11,048 bases of DNA from Chloroflexota bacterium (GTDB lineage: Bacteria; Chloroflexota; Anaerolineae; 4572-78), in the NCBI GenBank assembly GCA_024278725.1, contig JAJRSQ010000234.1:1-11048 (forward strand), in the 5' to 3' direction. Within the stretch, counting starts at the first letter, position 1. Each line of letters opens with the position of its first letter. The notes under the pieces were generated by a model. The model was given only the letters and a program-made list of their open reading frames with translations, was not told the origin of the DNA and did no database searches. Positions 1 through 6,797 of this stretch are shown here, in pieces. A program made the translations under genes and the position numbers.

Positions 1-34
1 CCGCAGGGGCGATTTGCGAGCCGCTCTTACGCAT
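1..34 (-). CDS. Possible 5' end of a further minus-strand gene (partial)
   Basis: Reading leftward, an ATG at 34-32 opens a frame that stays open to the window edge (11 codons, MRKSGSQIAPA). A GGAAG sits 3 nt upstream, which is a short spacing for a ribosome binding site. It lies beyond minD in the same orientation, where related clusters often carry minE or rodA/ftsW. The visible residues are too few to identify it and do not look like a MinE start. This is a weak, position-based call. Confidence 0.2.
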   Translation of the reverse strand, partial: MRKSGSQIAPA

Positions 35-70
35 TTTCTTCCGGTTTTAACGAAAATCGGTGGCGTTGTA

Positions 71-98
71 GTAGGGGCACGCTGCAGCGTGCCCCTAC
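71..98. repeat. Perfect 28-bp palindrome, REP-like hairpin downstream of minD
   Basis: The half-site GTAGGGGCACGCTG is followed at once by its exact reverse complement, giving a 14-bp stem with essentially no loop in DNA and a PstI-like CTGCAG centre. It lies about 63 bp past the minD stop. As RNA it would make a very stable hairpin on either strand, but no T-run follows on either side, so a classical intrinsic terminator is not supported. Palindromes beginning GTAGGGGC and ending GCCCCTAC are, from general knowledge, dispersed in many Chloroflexota and cyanobacterial genomes. A dispersed repeat that stabilises 3' ends or blocks transcription is the likeliest reading. No second copy occurs in this window. 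Confidence 0.7.
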
Positions 99-161
99 AT
101 TTCCTGCGCAAAGTATTGTTTGTCAAGCGACTTTGCAACAGACCTGGGGCGCACCGGGTTA

Positions 162-956
162 TCAGCCGTTCCAAAGGCGGGCGAGTTTTTGGAAGAAGGA
201 TGTGTCGGGTTGCAGGTTGAGGAACGGAACGTTTTCGCCATTCAGCCGGAGAGCGATGTTTTTGAAGGCATCACTTGCCAGACTGTTGTTTTCAAAAATG
301 ACGGGCACGCCTTTATTGGTGGAAATGATGATGGCTTCATCATCCGGCACCACGCCGATGAGCTTGATTGCCAGCACGTCCACCACATCATCAATGTCGA
401 GCATATCGCCGCGTTGCACCATGTCGGGACGCAGGCGATTCAGCACCAACTCGCCCGGACCTTTCCCCGCCGCTTCCAGCAGACCGATGATGCGGTCGGC
501 GTCGCGCACGGCGGAGATTTCCGGGGTGGTGACGATGAGCACCCGGTCGGCGGGCGCCATGGCGTTTTTGAAGCCCTGCTCAATCCCGGCGGGGGAATCG
601 ACGATGATGAAATCGAATTCCCGGCGCAGGTCGTTGCACAGGGCAATCATATCTTCCGGGCTGACGGCGGTTTTATCGCGGGTCTGCGCGGCGGGGATGA
701 GATATAATCCTTCCACCCGTTTATCACGGATGAGGGCTTGTTTCAAACGGCAGGTGCCTTCCACCACGTCAACCAAATCGTACACAATGCGATTTTCCAA
801 GCCCATGACCACGTCCAAATTGCGCAGTCCGATGTCGGCGTCAATGGCAACAACTTTTTTCCCTTCAAGTGCCAGCGCCGCGCTCAAATTGGCGGTGGTG
901 GTTGTTTTGCCCACCCCACCTTTCCCGGATGTGATGGTGATTACTGTTCCACTCAT
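162..956 (-). CDS. minD: Septum site-determining ATPase MinD
   Basis: MinD is a peripheral membrane ATPase that dimerises with ATP, binds the inner face of the membrane and recruits MinC to block FtsZ assembly away from midcell. The 264-residue product is full length for the family. It shows the deviant Walker A motif KGGVGKT at residues 12-18, including the signature first lysine, then AIDADIGLRNLD at about 38-48 and the switch II motif DSPAG at 120-124. It ends in a short amphipathic helix (SFFQKLARLW, about 253-262) of the type that serves as the membrane-targeting sequence. The ATG at 956 is preceded by a GAGGGA-type ribosome binding site about 9 nt away. It follows minC by 36 bp in the same direction, so co-transcription is expected. 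Its TGA stop is followed directly by an in-frame TAA. No minE is seen after it. The family call is secure. Confidence 0.97.
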   Translation of the reverse strand: MSGTVITITSGKGGVGKTTTTANLSAALALEGKKVVAIDADIGLRNLDVVMGLENRIVYDLVDVVEGTCRLKQALIRDKRVEGLYLIPAAQTRDKTAVSPEDMIALCNDLRREFDFIIVDSPAGIEQGFKNAMAPADRVLIVTTPEISAVRDADRIIGLLEAAGKGPGELVLNRLRPDMVQRGDMLDIDDVVDVLAIKLIGVVPDDEAIIISTNKGVPVIFENNSLASDAFKNIALRLNGENVPFLNLQPDTSFFQKLARLWNG

Positions 957-992
957 TACGTTTCATCCCTCTTTCTGGATTTCTGCGGTGGG

Positions 993-1676
993 TTAGCCCC
1001 ATGCTTCCGCGACAATTTGACCATCTTGAACAAAGGCTATTTCCGGTATGACTTTACTGCGGCGGTCATCGGCGGGTGCGCGGGCGATGGCGTCGCCGAT
1101 GATGAGTTGCACCGGCTTCAGTTCCAACGCGCAGACAAAAGCGTTTTCCGGCGCAACCGCACCGGCGATGACGCTGCCCCGCAGCCGTCCCCAGATGATG
1201 ACATATCCCCCCGCTTTGATTTGCGCGCCGGGGTTCACATCGCCGATGATGACCACGTTGCCCAGCGTTTCTATCGTTTGCCCGGAGCGCAGGGTGCGCC
1301 GGATGGTGACGACTTCATTGCTGCCGCCGGGCGTGTTGGGCATCGCGCTTTTGTGCGCGCGGGAAGACGTTTTTTGGGTGTCCGCTTCGGCTTCCAGCCC
1401 CAGCGATATTGCCGCTTGCCGGGTCTCTTCGGCATTGCTGCGCACCGCCCACAGCGTCATATGGTGTTCGGTCAGCAATTCGCCCATCGCGGCAATTTCG
1501 TCGGCATTCAACAGCCGGTCGCCCACGGAAACCGCCACCCGTCCCCCTTTGAAAAAAGAGGACTTCTGTTCCAACTTTTGCGCCAATGTGCGCAGGGTAT
1601 TTTGCCAATTTCCGGCACCAATGGTGACAATTACGCCTTTACTGGTGCCCTTGATTGTAACGCGCTCTGGAGCCAT
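993..1676 (-). CDS. minC: Septum site-determining protein MinC
   Basis: MinC is the FtsZ polymerisation inhibitor that MinD carries to the membrane. The 227-residue product has the usual two-domain plan. The N-terminal FtsZ-antagonising domain covers about residues 1-97. A polar linker follows (about 98-121). The C-terminal right-handed beta-helix (about 122-227) dimerises and binds MinD, and it carries the family signatures RSGQ (130-133) and GDVNPGA (145-151) followed by the repeating glycine/hydrophobic pattern. The ATG at 1676 begins only 3 nt after the mrdA stop codon, and the ribosome binding site (weak GGCGGA) falls inside the end of mrdA, so translational coupling with mrdA is likely. 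It lies directly upstream of minD, its partner. The N-terminal domain is divergent, as is normal for MinC, but the C-terminal motifs make the identification firm. Confidence 0.95.
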   Translation of the reverse strand: MAPERVTIKGTSKGVIVTIGAGNWQNTLRTLAQKLEQKSSFFKGGRVAVSVGDRLLNADEIAAMGELLTEHHMTLWAVRSNAEETRQAAISLGLEAEADTQKTSSRAHKSAMPNTPGGSNEVVTIRRTLRSGQTIETLGNVVIIGDVNPGAQIKAGGYVIIWGRLRGSVIAGAVAPENAFVCALELKPVQLIIGDAIARAPADDRRSKVIPEIAFVQDGQIVAEAWG

Positions 1677-1679
1677 AGA

Positions 1680-4046
1680 TTATTGTTCCGCCTGAAATTC
1701 TACATAGTATCGTGTTGCCGCGCTTGGCATCAGGGTGATGGGCTTGGCTGAAAAATCAACCATCTGCACCGTCCATTCTTCTGCGATGCGCGGATCCAAT
1801 GCGTTATAATCAAACTGCCCGTTGGGACCGGTGACCACTTGCGCCACCACGTCGCCATTGGCGATGATTTCCACCGTCACCCCGGCGATGCCCGCGCCGG
1901 TTGTGTCGCGCACGTAGCCGTTCACCGCGCTGACGCTGCCGGGGAAGGTGTCCGCGCCGAGCATGCGGGCGGTGAAGCGGGTGTACGCCGCATCCGTACC
2001 CTCGTCGGAGGCGGCGGGATTGTCGCCGGTGTCGTCGGGGCGGTCGAACCCGAAATAGTAGCGTAAAACGTTGTTCACCACCGGCGCGGCAACCGATGAC
2101 CCCTCGCCGCCGGCATACACAAACGTAATCACGGCAATTTCCGGATTGTCGGCGGGGGCGTATGCCACAAACCAGGCGTGGCTCGTTTTCACCCGTCCGT
2201 CTTTATCCAAGCACTGCGGATAGCGTTCGCAAAATTCGGCGGTTCCGGTTTTCCCCGCCACGGTGATGCCGGGTACATCTATTATATCAACCGCTGTACC
2301 CCAGTCAATTACCGCTTCCAAACCCGTGCGCACCCAGTTCAGATTTTCTTCATCCACATTGAGCGTGCCCAGCACTTCCGGCGTTGCCTGATACACCAAT
2401 TCCTGCTGGGGATTGCGCACTTCTTTCACCAGATGCGGTTTGTACAGCGTACCCCCGTTGCCGACGGCGGCATAGGCGTTGAGTACCTGCAACGGGGTTG
2501 CCAGCACAAATCCCTGCCCGATGGACATATTGTATGTGTCGCCCGTCACCCACGTTTCAGCGTAATTGAGCCGTTTCCATTTCGGGCTGGGAACGAGTCC
2601 CGCGCCTTCGCCCGGAATGTCGATTTTGGTGGGCGCGCCGAAACCAAATTCTTCGGCGTAGGTGATGATGCGGTCTACCCCCAGACCTTCATATCCGTCC
2701 GGCTCATATCCGCCGCCAACCTGATAGAAATAGACGTCGCAAGAGTTGGCGAGCGCGGAAACCACATCCTGATTCCCGTGCCCGGAACGGAGCCAGCAAT
2801 AGAAGGGTTGCGCCAAATCCGGGTCATCCGGGAAAAATTTATTCGGCAGATACAGCACGCCGGCGCAGAAAAATTGCTGGCGGGGGGTGATGGTTTTTTC
2901 CTGCAATGCCCCCGCCGCGACCACGATTTTGTAGGTGGAGCCGGGCGGATACAGCCCGCCGATGGCTTTGTTCACCAGCGGCGTGCGTTTGTCTTCCGTG
3001 AGCAGGCTGAATTCTCTGGCGGAAATACCTTCCGCGAAAAGGTTGTTGTCGTATGTCGGCAGCGACACCATCGACAAAATTTCGCCGTTTTGCGGGTTCA
3101 TCACCACCACCGCGCCCGATTGTCCCGGCGAGTTGTCGATTGCCGCTTGCAGTTGCTCGGTGACGAACTGTTGCAGGTCGGTATCAAGGGTGAGGGTGAT
3201 ATTATTGCCCGGTTGCGCCTCACGGGTGATGCCGACGGTTTTGATTTTCCGTCCGGTGACATCCACCTCCACCAATTCTTCCCCTTTTGAACCGTGAAGC
3301 TGGCTTTCGTAACTGGCTTCCAGCCCCACCAGCCCCACATCGTCATTGGGATTGTAGAGGGGCGGTTGATAGCGGTCGGTCTGCGTTGGGGGGATGGGAC
3401 CCACATACCCCAGCACGTCCGCGGTGAGTGCGCCGGTCAGGTATTCCCGTTTGGATGCGGTTTGCACAAAAACGCCGGGCAGGTTCAGCCGGTTTTGCTC
3501 GATGATGGCGGCGGCGTCCGGCGAAATATCCTGCGCGACGACGACGGGATGGTATGGCGCAAAGGGCGGCGCGGCTTCCACTGCGTCTTGAATCCCCTGC
3601 GGCGAACCGGTGAATTTCCGGCTGCGGGCATTGCGCACCTGTCGCCCCGGCAAGCGGGTATATTCGTGATGCAGAAACGACCGGAAATAGGCGTTATGGT
3701 CGGGTATGTCGCGCACGCCGCCATTGGTGACGGGCAATTGCAGCAGGTCTGCCAACCGGGCGAAAACTTCCGCGCGGGCGGTGGTGTCTTCCGGCAAATA
3801 CGCGGGCACAATTGCCACGTTGAAAATGGGGCGATTTCGCACCAGCAGTTTGCCGTTTCGGTCGTAGATGATCCCTCTGGGGGCGTCCACTTCCACCGCT
3901 TGAAAGCGGTTCTGGTCGGCGAGTTGGCGGTAGGTTTCCCCTTGCAGAATTTGCAATCGCCATAATTGCGCCACGAATGCCAGGAATACCAGCACGATGA
4001 AGGCTTGCAATATTAAAATTCTAAACTTCGTTTGATACGCTATCAC
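1680..4046 (-). CDS. mrdA: Penicillin-binding protein 2 (elongasome transpeptidase) with extra C-terminal domain
   Basis: This is a class B PBP that crosslinks peptidoglycan in the lateral wall with RodA and MreBCD. The 788-residue product has a single N-terminal membrane anchor (about 8-30) and a PBP dimerisation/pedestal region (about 50-270, with DAPRGIIYDRNG at 54-65). The transpeptidase domain (about 310-665) has all catalytic motifs: nucleophile S370-T-Y-K, S435-C-D (the SxD form typical of PBP2) and K599-T-G-T. The family is usually 600-700 residues. Here an acidic linker (about 668-700) and a roughly 80-residue beta-rich tail follow, with the pattern of carboxypeptidase regulatory-like domains (VNGYVRDTTGAGIAGVTVEI, PNGQFDY). 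The start is GTG at 4046. A strong promoter lies so close upstream that the leader would be about 15 nt, without a clear ribosome binding site. It stands 3 nt upstream of minC. The function is secure and the role of the tail is unknown. Confidence 0.96.
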   Translation of the reverse strand: MIAYQTKFRILILQAFIVLVFLAFVAQLWRLQILQGETYRQLADQNRFQAVEVDAPRGIIYDRNGKLLVRNRPIFNVAIVPAYLPEDTTARAEVFARLADLLQLPVTNGGVRDIPDHNAYFRSFLHHEYTRLPGRQVRNARSRKFTGSPQGIQDAVEAAPPFAPYHPVVVAQDISPDAAAIIEQNRLNLPGVFVQTASKREYLTGALTADVLGYVGPIPPTQTDRYQPPLYNPNDDVGLVGLEASYESQLHGSKGEELVEVDVTGRKIKTVGITREAQPGNNITLTLDTDLQQFVTEQLQAAIDNSPGQSGAVVVMNPQNGEILSMVSLPTYDNNLFAEGISAREFSLLTEDKRTPLVNKAIGGLYPPGSTYKIVVAAGALQEKTITPRQQFFCAGVLYLPNKFFPDDPDLAQPFYCWLRSGHGNQDVVSALANSCDVYFYQVGGGYEPDGYEGLGVDRIITYAEEFGFGAPTKIDIPGEGAGLVPSPKWKRLNYAETWVTGDTYNMSIGQGFVLATPLQVLNAYAAVGNGGTLYKPHLVKEVRNPQQELVYQATPEVLGTLNVDEENLNWVRTGLEAVIDWGTAVDIIDVPGITVAGKTGTAEFCERYPQCLDKDGRVKTSHAWFVAYAPADNPEIAVITFVYAGGEGSSVAAPVVNNVLRYYFGFDRPDDTGDNPAASDEGTDAAYTRFTARMLGADTFPGSVSAVNGYVRDTTGAGIAGVTVEIIANGDVVAQVVTGPNGQFDYNALDPRIAEEWTVQMVDFSAKPITLMPSAATRYYVEFQAEQ

Positions 4047-4067
4047 CGAAAATTAGTGTGTGCCTGA

Positions 4068-4096
4068 ATTATACCGTATTCCGAGTGGAATTTCAA
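4068..4096 (-). promoter_or_regulatory. Sigma70-type promoter for mrdA-minC-minD
   Basis: On the minus strand, TTGAAA (4096-4091) and a perfect TATAAT (4073-4068) are separated by exactly 17 bp. Transcription would start near 4061, about 15 nt before the mrdA GTG, so the leader would be very short. The 116-bp gap between mreD and mrdA and this promoter suggest that mrdA-minCD can be expressed separately from mreBCD. Confidence 0.75.
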
Positions 4097-4106
4097 GCGT
4101 AGGTGT

Positions 4107-4148
4107 ACTATATATAGTGTTTTTCGGAAATAATTTGCTATATATAGC
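4107..4148. promoter_or_regulatory. Twin AT-rich palindromes, possible operator sites upstream of mrdA
   Basis: ACTATATATAGT (4107-4118) and GCTATATATAGC (4137-4148) are each perfect 12-bp palindromes and share the 10-bp core CTATATATAG. Their centres are 30 bp apart, close to three helical turns, and lie about 51 and 81 bp upstream of the predicted mrdA start of transcription. This spacing is what a pair of sites for a dimeric regulator would look like, but alternating TA runs also form palindromes easily. No known regulator motif is recognised. Confidence 0.4.
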
Positions 4149-4162
4149 GGCACACTCCTTTT

Positions 4163-4630
4163 TTAAAGGGTAAATTCTTGCGATGATGCCGGGCGATTCA
4201 GCCGGTAAAAAAGCGGATAAAGCACCAGCATGACCGGAATATTCATCAGTGCCACCGAGAATATCAATTGCAATAATGAGCCGCTCCAGACGAAGGGTCT
4301 GCCGAGGATTTGCTGGAGTATCAGGCTGACCACATCGAACAAAAGGCTGTACGGCAAGGCGAGCGCCACCGGCAAAATTATCACGGACGGGGTGAAACGA
4401 TCGTACCAGAAATTGGCGGCGGCGGCAACTATCAGCATACTGACGGTGAAGACGCCGAACGGCGCGCCGGAAAATACATCGAGCATCACCCCGGCGACGA
4501 ATGCCCAGCCCATTGCCTGCGAAAAAGGTTTGAGCAGGCTCAACGCTATCACCGCTACCGGCAAAAAGTTGGGATGCACGGTTTGCCAACTGATATACGG
4601 CGTGAGTGACATTTGCACCACGCTCAGCAC
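4163..4630 (-). CDS. mreD: Rod shape-determining membrane protein MreD
   Basis: MreD is a small polytopic inner-membrane protein of the elongasome that works with MreC and RodA/PBP2. The frame encodes a hydrophobic protein with about five or six membrane segments. Near the N-terminus is the family pattern QMSLTPYI, matching the usual QSTLLP-like end of the first helix, and GVMLDVFSGAPFG fits the conserved loop G..LD...G...G. With the first standard start, GTG at 4630, the product is 155 residues, but the first membrane helix then begins in mid-segment. The open frame continues upstream with further hydrophobic residues (ISGYIIAGILI) to an ATT at 4663-4661. That ATT overlaps the mreC stop by one base and has GGGAGGG 4 nt upstream. 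Starting there gives 166 residues, closer to the family norm of about 160-170. No ATG, GTG or TTG lies in frame between. The gene identity is good and the start is uncertain. Confidence 0.9.
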   Translation of the reverse strand: MLSVVQMSLTPYISWQTVHPNFLPVAVIALSLLKPFSQAMGWAFVAGVMLDVFSGAPFGVFTVSMLIVAAAANFWYDRFTPSVIILPVALALPYSLLFDVVSLILQQILGRPFVWSGSLLQLIFSVALMNIPVMLVLYPLFYRLNRPASSQEFTL

Positions 4631-4658
4631 AATTAATATTCCGGCGATGATGTATCCG

Positions 4659-5516
4659 CTAATTTTGCCCTCCCGTGTTCCCCGTTTCCAGCGACTTGGG
4701 CTGGAATGCGGTGAGCACCAGCACGGTACTCAAATCGCCGAAATCAACGGTGGCGCGCATCCGCGCGGTCTGGAATAAATCCAAATCCCGCTGAAAGACT
4801 TCGGTGATTTGCCCGATGACCAGTTTGTCGGGGAATGCGCCGCCCAACCCGGAGGTGAGCACCAAATCGCCGGGGGAGACCGTTTCCCCCTGCGGGATGC
4901 GTTCCATGGTGAGCGTGCCGCCCAATTCGCCGGTGATGATGCCCTGCACCCGCGTATTTTGCACCAGCGCGTTCACGGAGCTGGCGGGGTCGATGATGAG
5001 CAGGACTTCGGCGGTGTTGGCGTTGACGTTGGTCACTCTGCCAACCAGCCCGCGATGGGTGACGACGGGCATATCTTTGGCAACGCCGTCATTCGCGCCG
5101 ACATCAATGAAGATGGTGTAGAGAAAATTGTTGGGGTCGTTGCCGATGACCTGCCCGATGACCGAGGCGGTGGCAAAACTGATGCCCGGATTGTTGCGGG
5201 TGTAGTTCAGTAATTCCCGCAGCCGTTGATTTTCTCTCTCAAGTTCCTTCAGTTGGATGTTTTCAATCAGCAGCCGATTGACTTCCGCTTGCAGGTCGGC
5301 GTTTTGCTGTTGCAGTGTTTCCACCGATTGCTGCTGTTGGCTGAGTTCGGTGGCGCGTTCTGCCGCGCCGGAAACGGCGATTTCCGCCGGTTGAAAGACG
5401 GATTGCAGCGCCAATCGTACCGGCGCCATGTAACCCAGCCGGTCCAATGCGAACCCCAAAAATATCAATGCGGCGAAAATCGCCAGTAACAGCCCACGAT
5501 TGTCTCGATTGTCCAT
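4659..5516 (-). CDS. mreC: Rod shape-determining protein MreC
   Basis: MreC is a bitopic membrane scaffold that links cytoplasmic MreB to periplasmic PBP2. The 285-residue product has a short basic/acidic cytoplasmic head, one membrane helix (about 8-25), a glutamine-rich coiled coil (about 52-104, with heptads such as LQQQNADLQAEVNRL) and the two beta-barrel-like domains of the family (about 115-270). Recognisable stretches are VIGNDPNNF, IDVGANDGV, HRGLVGRV, NTRVQGIITG and PGDLVLTSGLGG. It starts at ATG 5516 with a weak GCGGA ribosome binding site and ends in TAG at 4659. It lies 96 bp after mreB and its stop overlaps the probable start of mreD, so mreC and mreD are very likely coupled. Length and domain order are normal. 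Confidence 0.97.
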   Translation of the reverse strand: MDNRDNRGLLLAIFAALIFLGFALDRLGYMAPVRLALQSVFQPAEIAVSGAAERATELSQQQQSVETLQQQNADLQAEVNRLLIENIQLKELERENQRLRELLNYTRNNPGISFATASVIGQVIGNDPNNFLYTIFIDVGANDGVAKDMPVVTHRGLVGRVTNVNANTAEVLLIIDPASSVNALVQNTRVQGIITGELGGTLTMERIPQGETVSPGDLVLTSGLGGAFPDKLVIGQITEVFQRDLDLFQTARMRATVDFGDLSTVLVLTAFQPKSLETGNTGGQN

Positions 5517-5528
5517 CAGTGTATCCGC

Positions 5529-5591
5529 AAAAATAAAGCCCGCAATACCCTGTGACCCATTTCAAACTGGGGGAACATTGGGTTTACGGGC
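5529..5591 (-). terminator. Possible attenuator/terminator between mreB and mreC
   Basis: In the 96-bp gap, the minus-strand transcript contains GCCCG (5591-5587) that can pair with CGGGC (5542-5538), enclosing a second pair ACCCA (5583-5579) with TGGGT (5559-5555). The outer stem is followed at once by TTTATTTTT (5537-5529). A stem followed by a T-tract is the intrinsic terminator layout, but the stem is only 5 bp and the enclosed segment is long, so it would be leaky at best. Partial termination would give more MreB than MreC. The structure has not been computed. Confidence 0.25.
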
Positions 5592-5612
5592 AGGATTATC
5601 CGTGTGACCGGA

Positions 5613-6683
5613 TTATTGGTGGATGGTACTGCCGCGCTGTAATCCGGTGAGAATTTTGGCGTATTTGTGCAGGTCTTCCAGCACCAGCCCCGCGCCGCGC
5701 GCCACGCAGGTGAGCGGGTCTTCCGCCACGCGCACTCGGATTTTGGTCTCTTCCGAAAGCCGTTCCGCCAGCCCTTGCAGCAATGCGCCGCCGCCCGCCA
5801 GGGTGACGCCGTTTTCCATCAGGTCGGCAATCAGTTCCGGGGGGGTGTCGTCCAGCGCGCCGCGCACCGCTTCAATGATGGTGGCGACGTCGTCCGCCAG
5901 CGCTTCGCGGATTTCCACGCTGGAAACTTCGATGGCGTCGGGCAAGCCGGTGATGAGGTTTCGCCCGCGCAAGGTGATGGTCTGCTCTTCCGGCAGGGGG
6001 TAGGCGGAGCCGATGGTGATTTTCGCCCGTTCCGCCATGCGCTGCCCGATGAGCAGGTTGTATTTTTGGCGGGCGTAGTTGATGATGGCTTCATCCATCT
6101 CGTCTCCCGCCACCCGGATGGATTTGCTGACGACGATGCCGCCCAGCGAAAAGACGGCAACTTCGGTTGTGCCGCCACCAATATCCACAATCATACTGCC
6201 GATGGGTTCGGTGACTGCCAGCCCTGCGCCCGCCGCCGCCGCCATCGGTTCTTCAATTAAAAAGGCTTGCCGCGCCCCCGCCGATTGCGCGGCGTCATGC
6301 ACGGCGCGTTTTTCCACTTCGGTGACGCCGCTGGGAATGCCGACCACCACCCGCGGGGCGTACAGCGGCACGGGGAGCATGGTCTGCTGGTGAACTTTGC
6401 GGATGAAGTATTCCAGCATGCTTTCGGTCACTTCAAATTCGGAAATCACGCCGTCGCGCAACGGGCGAATGGCGATGATATTCGCCGGGGTGCGCCCGAC
6501 CATCTCCTTCGCTTCCACGCCGATTGCCAGCACACGTTTGGATTTCTTGTCAATGGCGACCACCGACGGTTCATTGATGACAATTCCTTTTCCTTTAACA
6601 TACACCAGCGTGTTGGCGGTGCCGAGGTCAATCCCCACATCTACTGAGAAGAGACCGAGCAGAGCGTTGAGCGGTTTAAACAT
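5613..6683 (-). CDS. mreB: Rod shape-determining actin-like protein MreB
   Basis: MreB is the bacterial actin whose membrane-bound filaments orient lateral-wall synthesis. The 356-residue product has the actin/HSP70 ATPase motifs in order: phosphate-1 loop DLGTANT (19-25), connect and catalytic region IEEPMAAAAGAG (143-154), phosphate-2 loop DIGGGTTE (167-174) and adenosine motif LAGGGALLQG (295-304). A hydrophobic N-terminal stretch (MFKPLNALLGLF) could help membrane contact. It starts at ATG 6683, with AGGA about 12 nt upstream, and ends in TAA at 5613. It is the first gene of the leftward cluster and is driven by a promoter at 6749-6776. Its length is slightly above the usual 335-350 because of a short C-terminal tail (TGLQRGSTIHQ). 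The identification is very firm. Confidence 0.98.
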   Translation of the reverse strand: MFKPLNALLGLFSVDVGIDLGTANTLVYVKGKGIVINEPSVVAIDKKSKRVLAIGVEAKEMVGRTPANIIAIRPLRDGVISEFEVTESMLEYFIRKVHQQTMLPVPLYAPRVVVGIPSGVTEVEKRAVHDAAQSAGARQAFLIEEPMAAAAGAGLAVTEPIGSMIVDIGGGTTEVAVFSLGGIVVSKSIRVAGDEMDEAIINYARQKYNLLIGQRMAERAKITIGSAYPLPEEQTITLRGRNLITGLPDAIEVSSVEIREALADDVATIIEAVRGALDDTPPELIADLMENGVTLAGGGALLQGLAERLSEETKIRVRVAEDPLTCVARGAGLVLEDLHKYAKILTGLQRGSTIHQ

Positions 6684-6748
6684 TGGTTTCCAGCATCCTT
6701 TTATCTGTGAATCAAAAATTCTCGCTTGCGCGTGGGCAAAGCTAAGGG

Positions 6749-6776
6749 ATTATACCACAAGCAGGGCAGGGCGCAA
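6749..6776 (-). promoter_or_regulatory. Extended -10 promoter for mreB
   Basis: On the minus strand a perfect TATAAT (6754-6749) is preceded by TGG, giving the extended -10 form TGnTATAAT. A poor -35 (TTGCGC, 6776-6771) lies 16 bp upstream. An extended -10 commonly compensates for a weak -35. Transcription would start near 6742, leaving a leader of about 60 nt before the mreB ATG. Confidence 0.65.
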
Positions 6777-6797
6777 TACAGTTGAACCATTATCCCG

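Noticed and set aside
121..126. Perfect TTGACA on the minus strand after minD, as a promoter for the next gene
   Set aside because: No acceptable -10 lies 16-18 bp downstream; the sequence there is GAAATG-like and runs into the palindrome.
738..1751. Plus-strand 337-residue open frame opposite minC and minD
   Set aside because: It spans two firmly identified minus-strand genes and has no family signal of its own.
2178..3290. Plus-strand 370-residue open frame opposite mrdA
   Set aside because: It overlaps the catalytic part of PBP2 on the other strand, is rich in His and Arg as expected of shadow frames, and has no ribosome binding site or family signal.
4137..4170. Intrinsic terminator after mreD
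   Set aside because: The CCTTT/AAAGG pair next to the stop is a short, weak stem, and the AT palindrome that follows has no T-tract behind it on the minus strand.
4053..4589. Minus-strand 178-residue frame overlapping mreD
   Set aside because: It is in a different frame from the hydrophobic MreD product, runs through the mrdA promoter region, and its product is Arg/Gly-rich without membrane segments.
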